DNA of 33,488 nucleotides from Streptomyces prunicolor NBRC 13075 (GTDB taxonomy: Bacteria; Actinomycetota; Actinomycetes; Streptomycetales; Streptomycetaceae). The stretch is from assembly GCF_000367365.1 (NCBI RefSeq), contig NZ_BARF01000080.1:1-33488 (forward strand), written 5' to 3'. The notes under the pieces are model-generated. The model had not been told where the DNA came from. It saw nothing but the letters and a program-made list of their open reading frames with translations, and ran no database searches. This document shows, piece after piece, positions 1 through 7,220 of this stretch. The stretch's first letter is position 1. Each line of letters starts with the position of its first letter. The translations under genes were made by a program, and so were the position numbers.

Positions 1-15
1 CACCCCCGCCCTCTC

Positions 16-66
16 GACTCTTAAAACTATACAGCTCGATCACATGCAACGCAAGTCTTAAGAGAC
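16..66 (-). promoter_or_regulatory. CTTAAG-flanked promoter 1 (leftward)
   Basis: On the minus strand: -35 TTGCGT (49-54), 17 bp spacer, -10 TATAGT (26-31). Inverted arms lie at 55-66 and 16-27; the -10-side arm has the TTTTAAGA variant. It drives a gene beyond the left edge. The visible leader (15 to 1) is G-rich, as expected for the first half of the leader hairpin seen at other copies. Confidence 0.85.
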
Positions 67-130
67 GCATGCGCGTGACGATCCGACGCCACCCGAGGCG
101 GGACGGGCAACATCGGATCCGGGGCTCGAC

Positions 131-502
131 CTACCTGCCGAGGCGAGCTTTGCGCAGGCGTACACCCATGCGCTGCACGCGGTAGCGGGCGGTGGCGGAG
201 CCGGGGAAGTCACCCAGGCCTCGCCAGATGCGGACGAGGGTGCGCTCGGACATGTCCTCGACCGTTCCCAGCAGGTCGATCTCACGACGGAACGCGATGC
301 CGACCGTGCGCTCAACGAAACCGGCCGCGCCCAGGGTGTAGAAGTACACCCGGTAGCCGCCCGTGGGGTCACCCTCCCGGTAGAGCCCCAGGACAACAGC
401 CTTGCGCAGTCCGGTGCTCTCGCCTGCGACGTAGCGGGGGCAGCGCACGATCGCGCCCGCCTCCAGGACGTCCTGCGAGGTGACGGTGGCGGCGGCGGTC
501 AT
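131..502 (-). CDS. hypothetical protein, 123 aa
   Basis: Not recognised. The ATG at 500-502 follows an AAAGGGG ribosome binding site at about 8 nt and lies about 45 nt downstream of promoter 2, which faces the same way. The protein is small, basic at its C-terminus and probably beta-rich in the middle (GYRVYFYTLGA-like stretch), with one Cys and no membrane segment or signal peptide. It is the only gene of its leftward cassette; the next leftward promoter starts just past its end. Real by codon bias, start signals and promoter; function unknown. Confidence 0.8.
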   Translation of the reverse strand: MTAAATVTSQDVLEAGAIVRCPRYVAGESTGLRKAVVLGLYREGDPTGGYRVYFYTLGAAGFVERTVGIAFRREIDLLGTVEDMSERTLVRIWRGLGDFPGSATARYRVQRMGVRLRKARLGR

Positions 503-546
503 GGCGAGCCCCTTTGCGAGTGGAGGCGGCCCGTCCGAGCCGCCCT

Positions 547-598
547 GTCTCTTAAGACTCTACACGGATGGGATCGCGATGCGCAAGTCTTAAGAGAC
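547..598 (-). promoter_or_regulatory. CTTAAG-flanked promoter 2 (leftward)
   Basis: On the minus strand: -35 TTGCGC (581-586), 18 bp spacer, -10 TAGAGT (557-562). The arms GTCTCTTAAGAC and GTCTTAAGAGAC are perfect inverted repeats of each other. The leader carries a hairpin GGCGGC/GCCGCC (525-530 with 539-544). It is back to back with promoter 3, the two boxes 30 bp apart. Confidence 0.88.
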
Positions 599-628
599 GC
601 AGAAAGACGCCTTGCATAGCGATGGTGC

Positions 629-679
629 GACTCTTAAGACTTGCGTTCACTCCCGCCCGCATGTAATGTCTTAAGAGAC
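629..679 (+). promoter_or_regulatory. CTTAAG-flanked promoter 3
   Basis: -35 TTGCGT (641-646), 17 bp spacer, -10 TAATGT (664-669), the most deviant -10 of the set. Arms GACTCTTAAGAC (629-640) and GTCTTAAGAGAC (668-679). Drives the 223-aa gene. No clear leader hairpin. Confidence 0.83.
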
Positions 680-705
680 ACAGCGGAACGAACCGGGGAG
701 ACACC

Positions 706-1377
706 GTGAACCGCAGCCTGACCCGCAACATCCTCCGCGCGGCGCGAGGCATCCCGGAGTCCGAGGCTCCCTTCACCCACCTCGTCGAGGTTGAGCACGT
801 CTTCTCCCGTGAGGCGTTCGCCGATGTACCGGCTCCCTGGTCGCCAGGCGACGACTTCGCGGAAGTCATGGGCGGCGCGTGGCTGCGCGGCAACAACGAC
901 GGGACGCAGACGGCCGTGGTCACCGGCGTCGGGCCCAAGCAGCTTCCTGCGGCCGACGGCGGGGAGTGGACGGACGAAGAGGTCTGGACGGTGACGACGG
1001 CCGACGCCGACGTCTTCGCCTGGCTCGACGACAAGCCGCACCGCGTGACGTGGGCGCTCGGCCGGTCGGACGTAACGATCAAGCGAGAGCCGTACGCGGG
1101 GCATCCCCATGAGGCGGCGTCCGACTACTGGCACCGCTTCTACCTGCGCCACTGGTTCACTCCCGAGCGGCGCGCGGACGGGGGTTACGGCCTGACCCTG
1201 GCGTGCGCGCCCAATGACTCCTGGTACTCCGGGCCCTGGCCGCTCGCGGACGCGTCCAGCCGACTCCTGAAGTCGCTCGGCGGCACGGCCAGCATCCGGA
1301 CGGTCCAGGTGCCCGGCGCGTCCGACCGTCGCGTACCGCACGGCGTCTCCCTCATGCAGCGCCTTTCTCAGCTCTGA
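706..1377 (+). CDS. hypothetical protein, 223 aa
   Basis: Not recognised. The GTG start follows GGGGAG at a normal distance and sits about 27 nt past promoter 3. The sequence is soluble, Trp/Tyr-rich in the second half (YWHRFYLRHWF-like patch) and has no evident catalytic motif, signal peptide or membrane span. It is alone in its cassette; promoter 4 begins 16 nt after the stop. The acidic, aromatic-rich character suggests a globular domain, but no family can be named. Confidence 0.85.
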   Translation: MNRSLTRNILRAARGIPESEAPFTHLVEVEHVFSREAFADVPAPWSPGDDFAEVMGGAWLRGNNDGTQTAVVTGVGPKQLPAADGGEWTDEEVWTVTTADADVFAWLDDKPHRVTWALGRSDVTIKREPYAGHPHEAASDYWHRFYLRHWFTPERRADGGYGLTLACAPNDSWYSGPWPLADASSRLLKSLGGTASIRTVQVPGASDRRVPHGVSLMQRLSQL

Positions 1378-1393
1378 CCCACACAGAGAGGTC

Positions 1394-1444
1394 GACTCTT
1401 AAGACTTGCATTCACCGGATCAGTCATGTATAGTCTTAAGAGTC
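1394..1444 (+). promoter_or_regulatory. CTTAAG-flanked promoter 4
   Basis: A textbook copy: left arm GACTCTTAAGAC (1394-1405), -35 TTGCAT (1406-1411), 17 bp, -10 TATAGT (1429-1434), right arm GTCTTAAGAGTC (1433-1444). The two CTTAAG centres are 37 bp apart. Leader stem GGCGG/CCGCC at 1450-1454 and 1464-1468. Confidence 0.92.
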
Positions 1445-1492
1445 AGAAGGGCGGAAGGGAACCCCGCCGAGACTCCACCGGAAGGACCTCCA

Positions 1493-1765
1493 GTGCTTCA
1501 GCTCCGCCTCGTGAACGAGAACGGCTACACCGTCTCCCTCCCCGGCTTCGAGACCGTTCTCACCGTGTCGGACAACCTGGCGGACCTGACGGAGTGGGTC
1601 CTGCTGGGCGAGCCCGCCGAGACGGACGCCGCCCATTGGCGACAGATCGCCCGCGACCACGCCGACGCCCTCGGCGGCGAGAAGACCATCAACGGCCGCA
1701 ACGCGCTGGCCAAGGTCGGCCACCACGACGCGCGCCGCTACCGAGTCCAGCGCACTCGGCTCTGA
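1493..1765 (+). CDS. hypothetical protein, 90 aa
   Basis: Not recognised. The open frame extends upstream into promoter 4, but the GTG at 1493 is preferred because GGAAGGA precedes it and it lies after the expected transcription start. It is a small soluble protein: a beta-like N-terminus, an acidic middle, then a basic C-terminus (Arg-rich last 12 residues). First gene of a two-gene cassette. Confidence 0.78.
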   Translation: MLQLRLVNENGYTVSLPGFETVLTVSDNLADLTEWVLLGEPAETDAAHWRQIARDHADALGGEKTINGRNALAKVGHHDARRYRVQRTRL

Positions 1766-1772
1766 CCGACCT

Positions 1773-1800
1773 GTGGCCCCCCGCCCCGGCGGGGGGCCAC
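1773..1800 (+). terminator. intergenic GC stem-loop
   Basis: Perfect 13-bp inverted repeat GTGGCCCCCCGCC (1773-1785) with its complement at 1788-1800 and a 2-nt centre, directly after the 90-aa gene. No T-run follows, so it may be an actinobacterial-style terminator or an mRNA processing or stability element between the two genes of the cassette. Confidence 0.6.
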
Positions 1801-1832
1801 CCCCTCCCCCTTCTGACACCCGAGGAGTACCG

Positions 1833-2093
1833 GTGAGCAACAGGCAGCAGGAGATCGAGGCGCTCCTGGCGACGGCGACCCGCGAGCAGCTGATCGAGGC
1901 GGTACGCGGCGCCCTGGAGGCGGCCGAGGAGGCGCGGCGCCCGGTCGACTATGCCGACTACGGCATCGGGCAGTACCGCGACAACGCCGCCGTGGAGGCG
2001 GAGCGCAACGCCCGTGTCGGCGTCGCGGACGACGTCGAGCAGTCCATCCGCCTGGGGCTGACCGAGCAGGCCGCCCCGCAGCCGGGCACGTAG
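1833..2093 (+). CDS. hypothetical helical protein, 86 aa
   Basis: Not recognised. The GTG at 1833 follows GAGGAG; the longer upstream reading runs through the intergenic hairpin and is proline junk. The protein is Ala/Glu/Arg-rich and predicted mostly helical (EQLIEAVRGALEAAEEARR region), acidic, without Cys. Second gene of the promoter 4 cassette, followed by a strong stem-loop. Confidence 0.75.
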   Translation: MSNRQQEIEALLATATREQLIEAVRGALEAAEEARRPVDYADYGIGQYRDNAAVEAERNARVGVADDVEQSIRLGLTEQAAPQPGT

Positions 2094-2096
2094 CGC

Positions 2097-2121
2097 CGCA
2101 GGCGCGGATACCGCGCCTGCG
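2097..2121 (+). terminator. stem-loop closing the promoter 4 cassette
   Basis: Perfect 11-bp stem CGCAGGCGCGG (2097-2107) with its complement at 2111-2121 and loop ATA, just after the stop of the 86-aa gene and before promoter 5. No T-run. Confidence 0.65.
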
Positions 2122-2173
2122 ATCCGCCGCCGCCCGTGCAGCGCGGCGTGATCAGCACCACAAACCATCTATT

Positions 2174-2225
2174 GACTCTTAAGACTTGCATCGTCGTCGA
2201 CCCTCAATGTAGAGTCTTAAGAGAC
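2174..2225 (+). promoter_or_regulatory. CTTAAG-flanked promoter 5
   Basis: Arm 2174-2185, -35 TTGCAT (2186-2191), 18 bp spacer, -10 TAGAGT (2210-2215), arm GTCTTAAGAGAC (2214-2225). Leader hairpin of six G, ATCGG loop, six C (2229-2245). Confidence 0.9.
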
Positions 2226-2277
2226 GAAGGGGGGATCGGCCCCCCACCGGCAGACCAGCAAAGGACGGACAGACGAC

Positions 2278-2532
2278 ATGACGGCGACCCAGACCCCCGC
2301 GCCCCTCTTCGGCACCGAGGACCTGATCATCTCCACCGTCGCCACGCCGAAGGAGACCAAGCCCCACACCCTTCGTGTCGTCGACCTCTACATCAACGAC
2401 GACAAGCAGGGCGCGCACTGCGTCGTGTGCGACGCGTACGGCGAGCTGAACGCGCTCAAGGACCTGGGCCCGTACGCGTACGGCTGCACCCAGGTCCCGG
2501 CGTTCGCGAGCCCCACCCCCCAGTGGATGTGA
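2278..2532 (+). CDS. small Cys-containing hypothetical protein, 84 aa
   Basis: Not recognised. ATG start with AAAGGA upstream (about 10 nt or more spacing). The protein has a CVVC pair near residue 48 and a third Cys about 22 residues later, which could hold a metal only with an extra ligand. No membrane span. First gene of the promoter 5 cassette, 79 nt ahead of the PP2C-like gene. Confidence 0.8.
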   Translation: MTATQTPAPLFGTEDLIISTVATPKETKPHTLRVVDLYINDDKQGAHCVVCDAYGELNALKDLGPYAYGCTQVPAFASPTPQWM

Positions 2533-2541
2533 GCACCCCTC

Positions 2542-2571
2542 GCCGGTCCCGTCCCGCCGGGCGGGACCGGC
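2542..2571 (+). terminator. intergenic stem-loop before PP2C gene
   Basis: GCCGGTCCCG (2542-2551) pairs perfectly with 2562-2571 around a 10-nt GC-rich loop. It lies between the two genes of the cassette, so it may trim or attenuate rather than end the transcript. Confidence 0.5.
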
Positions 2572-2611
2572 TCCCCCTGTTCCACCCCTCAACCCCCTGG
2601 AGATTCACCAC

Positions 2612-3316
2612 GTGATCACCTACGCCACCGCCCAGGCCATCGGAGACCGCCCCGTCCAGTGCGACGCGACGGCCGTGGCGACCGAGTCGGGCGCCCGCGC
2701 CTGGGTTCTCCTGGACGGCATCGGCACCACGGCTCAGGTACAGGCCTGGACGCGCGAGAAGGCCGGGGTACTCGCCCGCGTCGCCGCGGTCACCCGCAGC
2801 CCTGAGGCGGCCGTCACGGCCGCGCGGACGGTGTCCGACTCCGACGGCTACGAGGACGTGTTCGGCGCGCCTGACGCCGTGGCGGTCATCGCCGTGCACA
2901 CGGCGGACGGCGCCCTGCGTATCGGCTGGTGCGGCGACGCCCGCGCCTACTGGAGGCCGACCAACGGAACACCGGAACAGCTCACCGTCGACCACAACGA
3001 GGCCGAGGCCCGGCGCGCGCGGGGGCTCACCAACATTCCGTACAGCTTCCGCCACATGGTCACGTCGAGCCTGCGGCGCTACGACGGCGCGTCGGGCGAG
3101 ATCGGCACGGCGCGTCCGCTGAGCGCCCGGGGCGGGCGGCTGCTGCTCGTCTCCGACGGCACCTACGCGCCGTTCGAGGACAACGGCGCCGACATGAGCG
3201 CGCCCCTGGCGGCCGCAACCCCGCGCGGTGCCGCCTCCGCGCTCGTGCGCAGGGCGGTGTCCTTCCCCTCCGCGCGGCGCGACAACGCCACCGCGACGGT
3301 GGTGCAGTTCGCCTGA
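2612..3316 (+). CDS. PP2C-family protein phosphatase-like, 234 aa
   Basis: Resembles metal-dependent Ser/Thr phosphatases of the PP2C/PPM family, which remove phosphate from proteins in the cytoplasm. In order: LLDGIG near residue 34 (the DG metal-binding motif), GWCGDARAYW near 107 (the GDSRxY-type motif), LLVSDGT near 177 (SDG motif), and RDNAT at the C-terminus (DN metal motif). Length fits a lone catalytic domain. GTG start after GGAG. Second gene of the promoter 5 cassette; no cognate kinase is visible here. The key aspartates look intact, so activity is plausible; the substrate is unknown. Confidence 0.82.
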   Translation: MITYATAQAIGDRPVQCDATAVATESGARAWVLLDGIGTTAQVQAWTREKAGVLARVAAVTRSPEAAVTAARTVSDSDGYEDVFGAPDAVAVIAVHTADGALRIGWCGDARAYWRPTNGTPEQLTVDHNEAEARRARGLTNIPYSFRHMVTSSLRRYDGASGEIGTARPLSARGGRLLLVSDGTYAPFEDNGADMSAPLAAATPRGAASALVRRAVSFPSARRDNATATVVQFA

Positions 3317-3328
3317 TCTCGTCGTCCG

Positions 3329-3344
3329 GGGGGCGCCGGCCCCC
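3329..3344 (+). terminator. GC stem-loop after PP2C gene
   Basis: GGGGGC (3329-3334) pairs with GCCCCC (3339-3344) around GCCG, 12 nt after the stop codon. No T-run; weak as an intrinsic terminator. Confidence 0.45.
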
Positions 3345-3406
3345 AGCGGTCCCGTGACCACCTCGGCGCGCACACCGGTTCCGCGTATCGGCAACCGACC
3401 CCCAAC

Positions 3407-3457
3407 GTCTCTTAAGACTTGCATTCACCATGTCGTCAACGTAGAGTCTTAAGAGGC
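3407..3457 (+). promoter_or_regulatory. CTTAAG-flanked promoter 6
   Basis: Arm GTCTCTTAAGAC (3407-3418), -35 TTGCAT (3419-3424), 17 bp, -10 TAGAGT (3442-3447), arm GTCTTAAGAGGC (3446-3457). The leader hairpin GGGG/CCCC at 3465-3475 is short. Confidence 0.9.
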
Positions 3458-3507
3458 AGAGGGCGGGGGTTCCCCAGCCGAAGCACCACAGCGCAGGAGT
3501 GAACCCC

Positions 3508-3756
3508 GTGACGATCACCCTCCCCGAGATCACCGAACTGCACCTGGAGGTCACGGAGTTCGACCGGATCGAGTGCGCCGAGTGCGGGAAGGCCTCGCCC
3601 TTCCTCGACGACGGCGACGACGGCACCCACGACGCGGGCTGGCACGTGCTGAACCTCGACGAGTGCGGCTGCTCCAACCTCTGCGGCCCGTGCTCCGAGG
3701 ACCTGTGCGGCCGCGTCGACGACAGCCCCCGGCTGTTCGGGATGCGCGTCGTCTGA
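3508..3756 (+). CDS. small Cys-rich (putative zinc-binding) protein, 82 aa
   Basis: Not recognised as a named family. GTG at 3508 is chosen over GTG at 3499 because AGGAG (3495-3499) then sits 8 nt away. Acidic protein with a CAEC pair near residue 25 and a CGCSNLCGPC cluster near 54, followed by one more Cys: a zinc-ribbon or treble-clef-like arrangement. First of four genes behind promoter 6. It could bind nucleic acid or a protein partner; the sequence does not say which. Confidence 0.78.
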   Translation: MTITLPEITELHLEVTEFDRIECAECGKASPFLDDGDDGTHDAGWHVLNLDECGCSNLCGPCSEDLCGRVDDSPRLFGMRVV

Positions 3757-3770
3757 AGCCAGCAGGAGAG

Positions 3771-3793
3771 GGCGGCCGGAGTCCCCGGCCGCC
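3771..3793 (+). terminator. intergenic stem-loop
   Basis: GGCGGCCGG (3771-3779) pairs with CCGGCCGCC (3785-3793) around a 5-nt loop, in the gap between two small Cys-rich genes. Confidence 0.5.
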
Positions 3794-3816
3794 GCTCCCC
3801 CGACACCGGAGCACCG

Positions 3817-3975
3817 ATGGAGCACCCGCCCACCGACGTCACACCCGTCCACGAACTCACCTCGTGCCAGGTCCACGGCCACCTCTACGAACCGTGCGTC
3901 GGCCACGGCTGCACCGACGACGACTGCCGTGTGCGCACCTGCGCCGACTGCGGCGACGAGTACGAGGACACCTGA
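3817..3975 (+). CDS. tiny Cys/His-rich protein, 52 aa
   Basis: Read directly: ATG at 3817 with GGAG (3808-3811) upstream and TGA at 3973. The protein has Cys and His in the order C-x2-H-x-H, C-x3-H-x-C, C, then CADC near the end, dense enough for one or two zinc sites. Acidic C-terminus (GDEYEDT). Second gene of the promoter 6 cassette, 60 nt after the previous Cys-rich gene. Too short for most gene callers; spacing, start signals and GC-rich third positions support it. Confidence 0.7.
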   Translation: MEHPPTDVTPVHELTSCQVHGHLYEPCVGHGCTDDDCRVRTCADCGDEYEDT

Positions 3976-4059
3976 CCCGCCGGAGAACCACCCCCGGGCC
4001 TGCGGCACGTTCCGCTCACGGCCGAACCGAAGCCCGCCCCCCGAGAACAGGAATCTTCC

Positions 4060-4515
4060 ATGTCCCGCGCTTACCGCCCGACCTCCGCCCAGCCGCACCG
4101 CTGGTGCCGCAAGCTCCACCGGGCCATCGCGGTGACGACCGTCGTCGGCCTGGTCCTGGCCATGACGTTCGGCAGCCTGCCCCTGTGGCTCCTGGTCGTC
4201 TCGACGCTCGCCGCCCTGCTCGCGATCGTCATCGTGTCCGCCGGGACCGACCTGCGCGGCCTCGACCCCCAGCGCGCGCACACGGCCCCGCTCGTCACAC
4301 GGCCGGGATGGGCTGCGGCGGCGGTCGTCGCCGACATGGCCGGGCTGTTCCTGGCCGTCCGCTACGTCCTCAGCTTCGCCGCTTATCAGACGGATCTGAA
4401 CTGGACCGCCGCCGCCGGGTTCACCACCATGGCCGCCTCGACGGCGTGGGCCGTGCTGCACACCGTCCTGCACGTCAAGGCGGTCGCACCGGCCCAGGAC
4501 CACGACGCCGCGTAG
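4060..4515 (+). CDS. four-helix membrane protein, 151 aa
   Basis: Integral membrane protein of unknown role. After a basic N-terminus there are hydrophobic segments near residues 23-40, 43-61, 87-105 and 117-133, with a cytoplasm-like polar loop near 62-80 and a short polar tail. No catalytic motif. ATG start with AGGAA about 8 nt upstream. Third gene of the promoter 6 cassette. Confidence 0.82.
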   Translation: MSRAYRPTSAQPHRWCRKLHRAIAVTTVVGLVLAMTFGSLPLWLLVVSTLAALLAIVIVSAGTDLRGLDPQRAHTAPLVTRPGWAAAAVVADMAGLFLAVRYVLSFAAYQTDLNWTAAAGFTTMAASTAWAVLHTVLHVKAVAPAQDHDAA

Positions 4516-4579
4516 CCCGGCCAGGAACCCGCCGCGCCCAGCAGACCGGGGCGCAGCCCCGTAACGACAGGAGCACACC

Positions 4580-4987
4580 ATCACCCGGTCCCCCGCAGCC
4601 CGCCGGCATAGATCGCCCCTCACCGGCGCTCACGCCTTCGGCCCTCCGGCGGTCGTCGTCACCCACGCCTACGACGGCACCAACCACACCGGTCGCGCCC
4701 TGCCGAAGGCGCTCCTCGACGACGTCCTGTCCGCACTGTGGGAGGCCGTCGGCTCCCCCATCACCCCCGACGCGGCCCACGTGTCCTTCGGTATCGCCGA
4801 GACCGACGAGGGACTCGTGTGGGACCCGGACGGGCCGTTGCTGATCAGCGGCGACGGGCACGCTCTGCAGGACGCGGTCGCGCTCAGCCGCACGCTCGTC
4901 GCCGACGCCCTGGCCAGCCTGAGCGAGTTCCTCGCCCCCCAGTTCGGCGATTCCCTGTGCTTCACCCTGCACCCGCACGACTCTTAA
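4580..4987 (+). CDS. hypothetical protein, 135 aa, probable ATC start
   Basis: Not recognised. The only canonical start in frame (GTG at 4781) gives 68 aa and has no ribosome binding site. The frame stays open and codon-biased up to 4580, where AGGAG stands 6 nt before ATC ACC CGG, so initiation at ATC is proposed. The body is acidic and soluble (WDPDGPLLISGDG region). The stop TAA lies inside the left arm of promoter 7, so the last residues (HDS) are encoded by the promoter box. Last gene of the promoter 6 cassette. Confidence 0.65.
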   Translation: MTRSPAARRHRSPLTGAHAFGPPAVVVTHAYDGTNHTGRALPKALLDDVLSALWEAVGSPITPDAAHVSFGIAETDEGLVWDPDGPLLISGDGHALQDAVALSRTLVADALASLSEFLAPQFGDSLCFTLHPHDS

Positions 4988-5029
4988 GGCTTGCATTCAC
5001 CGCACCCTCCATGTATAGTCTTAAGAGTC
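4979..5029 (+). promoter_or_regulatory. CTTAAG-flanked promoter 7
   Basis: Arm GACTCTTAAGGC (4979-4990), -35 TTGCAT (4991-4996), 17 bp, -10 TATAGT (5014-5019), arm GTCTTAAGAGTC (5018-5029). The leader has the best hairpin of the set: 14 bp (5034-5047 with 5055-5068, one G-U) around a 7-nt loop. Confidence 0.91.
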
Positions 5030-5098
5030 AAGAGGGCGGCGGGTGGGTCTCAATCCCGCCCGCCGCCCGTATCCCGTACTCATGAGGGCCGGTGGACC

Positions 5099-5329
5099 AT
5101 GATCACGCGCTTCCTGACCCGACACCGCCGCCGTGCCGCCGCGACTGCCGAGCGCCGCGATCGCATCCGCACCTTGCACGCCTCTCTCCGCGCGCGCTAC
5201 GGGGGCCTCGGCATCGCAGACATCCTGCGCGTTGCCGAGCAGGAGGGCATCTCCACCACCTGGGAGGAGATCGCGGAGGTGCTCCGCGGTGACCCCTACG
5301 ACCGCGTCCGCGCGGGAGGCAGGCGATGA
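5099..5329 (+). CDS. small basic helical protein, 76 aa
   Basis: Not recognised. ATG at 5099 is chosen because longer readings run back into promoter 7 and its hairpin. The N-terminus is Arg-rich (about 10 Arg in the first 30 residues); residues 40-68 look like two or three helices and could be a degenerate helix-turn-helix (LGIADILRVAEQEGIS region). The stop overlaps the next start as ATGA, so translation of the two is probably coupled. Confidence 0.72.
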   Translation: MITRFLTRHRRRAAATAERRDRIRTLHASLRARYGGLGIADILRVAEQEGISTTWEEIAEVLRGDPYDRVRAGGRR

Positions 5330-6051
5330 CGACCACCGCCGCGCAGGACCGCGCGGCCCACCTGGCCAGGAGCATCTTCGCGGACCTGTGGCCGCCGCTG
5401 CCGGACGCTCACATCGCCGAGGTCACCGAAGGCAGCCAGCTGCGGAGGGACGACCTGGTGGTGATCTACAGCCCGCACCAGCCCCTCACGCTGGAGCGGG
5501 CCCTCAGCTGGGCTTCGTGGAGGCGCGTCGCCTCCTCCAGCACGCGGACGGTGATCCTGCGGCCCGTCGCGGTGCCGGAGGGAACGTGGGACAAGACGCC
5601 GGACATGGCCGTTTTCGGCGAACCGTGGCATGACCTGCACTCCCCCGCGCGCATGTACGTGACCACCGAGAAGCGGCGCATGGCCCGGGTCGGCGCCCTG
5701 GATGACATCCGGGCCCGTATCACCTCCCACCCCGACTTCGGCGAGTGGCAGCGTGCGTACACGGCGGCCGAAGCCGACGAGCGCGCCCAGCGCGAGCAGG
5801 CGCAGGCCCTCGTCGACGCGCTGAAGGAGGCCCGCGCGCCGTACCGCAGGGCCGTTCACCGCCTGCACGAGATCACCGGCCAGGACCTGCTGATCTGGGC
5901 CGACTTCGGCCCGCTCGGCCGGTCGGTGAACGGCTGGCTGGCCTCCGACGGCCGTCTGCGCGTCTACCTCACCGGCCTGAAGGGCGTCGGCGTGCTCACG
6001 GAAGAGCAGTACGGCGAGGCGCTGAAGTGCGCCGACACCCTCGGCCTGTAG
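5326..6051 (+). CDS. hypothetical protein, 241 aa
   Basis: Not recognised. The ATG overlaps the preceding stop by 4 nt. N-terminal half mixed alpha/beta (DDLVVIYSPHQPLTL region), then a Lys/Arg/Glu/Ala-rich helical stretch near residues 135-180 that could form a coiled coil, then a compact C-terminus (DLLIWADFGPLG). No membrane span or clear active-site motif. Second gene of the promoter 7 cassette. Confidence 0.82.
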   Translation: MTTTAAQDRAAHLARSIFADLWPPLPDAHIAEVTEGSQLRRDDLVVIYSPHQPLTLERALSWASWRRVASSSTRTVILRPVAVPEGTWDKTPDMAVFGEPWHDLHSPARMYVTTEKRRMARVGALDDIRARITSHPDFGEWQRAYTAAEADERAQREQAQALVDALKEARAPYRRAVHRLHEITGQDLLIWADFGPLGRSVNGWLASDGRLRVYLTGLKGVGVLTEEQYGEALKCADTLGL

Positions 6052-6118
6052 CCGCCCGCCGACCGCCCCGCCGGGCACGTTCCCCACCCCCGTCCCCCGA
6101 CCCGAAGGAGGCGCGCCC

Positions 6119-6313
6119 GTGGCACGCGAAGCCGAGCACGTCGCGCGGTTCACGCACAAAGGAAAGACGCACGACATCCAGCCCGGCTGGTCGTACGCCA
6201 ACATCAGCAACGCCCGCACCAAGTGCGGGATGAACGGCCCGTTCGCCACCGAGTCCCTGGCCAGCGGCCGACCCCTCGAAGTGACCTGCACCCCGTGCGG
6301 AACGGCCGACTGA
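6119..6313 (+). CDS. small Cys-containing protein, 64 aa
   Basis: Not recognised. GTG start directly after GAAGGAGG. The first half is basic (FTHKGKTHDI). One Cys near residue 36 and a CTPC pair near the C-terminus, with His residues in between, could make a small zinc site. Third gene of the promoter 7 cassette. Confidence 0.75.
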   Translation: MAREAEHVARFTHKGKTHDIQPGWSYANISNARTKCGMNGPFATESLASGRPLEVTCTPCGTAD

Positions 6314-6398
6314 CCGGCCCCGCCGTCGCGCCCTGCCCGCGCGCCAGGACGCCCCGGCCGCCCGGCCGGCAACCAACACCCTCCGACATAAGGACCGC

Positions 6399-7001
6399 AT
6401 GACCGACACCCTCTCTCCCGCGACACCGCTTCCAACCTGCCCCGCACCCCTTCGGTTCTGGGACCACGACCGGCTGGCCGCCGTGCATGGTCCACAGGTC
6501 TGGCAGCGGTGGGGCGGCCGGTGGGTCAACTACCTGTTCGCCGAGGACACCCGGCCGTTCACCGACCGCACGGCGGTCGGGCGCCTGTGGTACCCGCAGG
6601 AGCCGGACGCGGTCCGGTTCATCCCCTACACCCCGGCCGACGACCGCGCTCTGCCCGGCACCCCCGTCTCGGCGGGCGACATCGACGGCCTGGTCCTCGC
6701 GCCCGGGCGCAGCGCGGTCCCGTACGTGCTGCTGCCGCAGGGCCACCGCAACGGCGTGCACCACTTCGTCCCCGCCCACGAATCCGCGAGGCGGCTGGCC
6801 GAGCGGGACGGCCTCGCCGCGCCCGGCCGCAGGCCGTCCCTGCCCCTCCGCATGCTGCGTGCGTCGCTGCTGGCGATCCTCGACGGCGAGGAGCAGGCCA
6901 CGGTCTCCTTCCACCGCCCCGCAAACCGCGTGTACGCCCGCCGGGCTTCAGTCCTCGGCACGATGACCTACGCGTGGGTTCTCAGCGAGGACGGCGCCTA
7001 G
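6399..7001 (+). CDS. hypothetical protein, 200 aa
   Basis: Not recognised. ATG with AAGGA about 5 nt upstream. Trp-rich N-terminal third (FWDHDR, WQRWGGRWVNY), then a beta-rich middle, an Arg-rich helix near 150, and a final segment ending YAWVLSEDGA. No signal peptide, membrane span or known motif. Last gene of the promoter 7 cassette; promoter 8 starts 39 nt after its stop. Confidence 0.82.
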   Translation: MTDTLSPATPLPTCPAPLRFWDHDRLAAVHGPQVWQRWGGRWVNYLFAEDTRPFTDRTAVGRLWYPQEPDAVRFIPYTPADDRALPGTPVSAGDIDGLVLAPGRSAVPYVLLPQGHRNGVHHFVPAHESARRLAERDGLAAPGRRPSLPLRMLRASLLAILDGEEQATVSFHRPANRVYARRASVLGTMTYAWVLSEDGA

Positions 7002-7040
7002 CGCTCCGGCCCGGCGCGCTAGGCCGCCCCTACCACTCTC

Positions 7041-7091
7041 GACTCTTAAAACTTGCGTCACGACCCTCCTTCATGTATAGTCTTAAGAGTC
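7041..7091 (+). promoter_or_regulatory. CTTAAG-flanked promoter 8
   Basis: Arm GACTCTTAAAAC (7041-7052, the AAAAC variant), -35 TTGCGT (7053-7058), 17 bp, -10 TATAGT (7076-7081), arm GTCTTAAGAGTC (7080-7091). Leader hairpin GGGGGCGG/CCGCCCCC with GTCT loop (7096-7115). Drives the cassette that ends in the PP-loop and methyltransferase-like genes. Confidence 0.9.
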
Positions 7092-7220
7092 GAAAGGGGG
7101 CGGGTCTCCGCCCCCCTGAGACGCCCGCAGATCACTGCGGACCGCCGTGCGGCCGCCCAAGGCCTCACACGCAACCGGCGCCGAAGAACCGGCCCGGACA
7201 CCCGTCGATCGGAGACAGTC

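Noticed and set aside
1406..1492. Start codons inside the promoter boxes (TTG of the -35 element) at 1406, 4991, 7053, 25299, 26313 and 29559
   Set aside because: They would lie upstream of the transcription start. The extra peptide reads the same (CIVLRV-like) at all of them because it translates the promoter.
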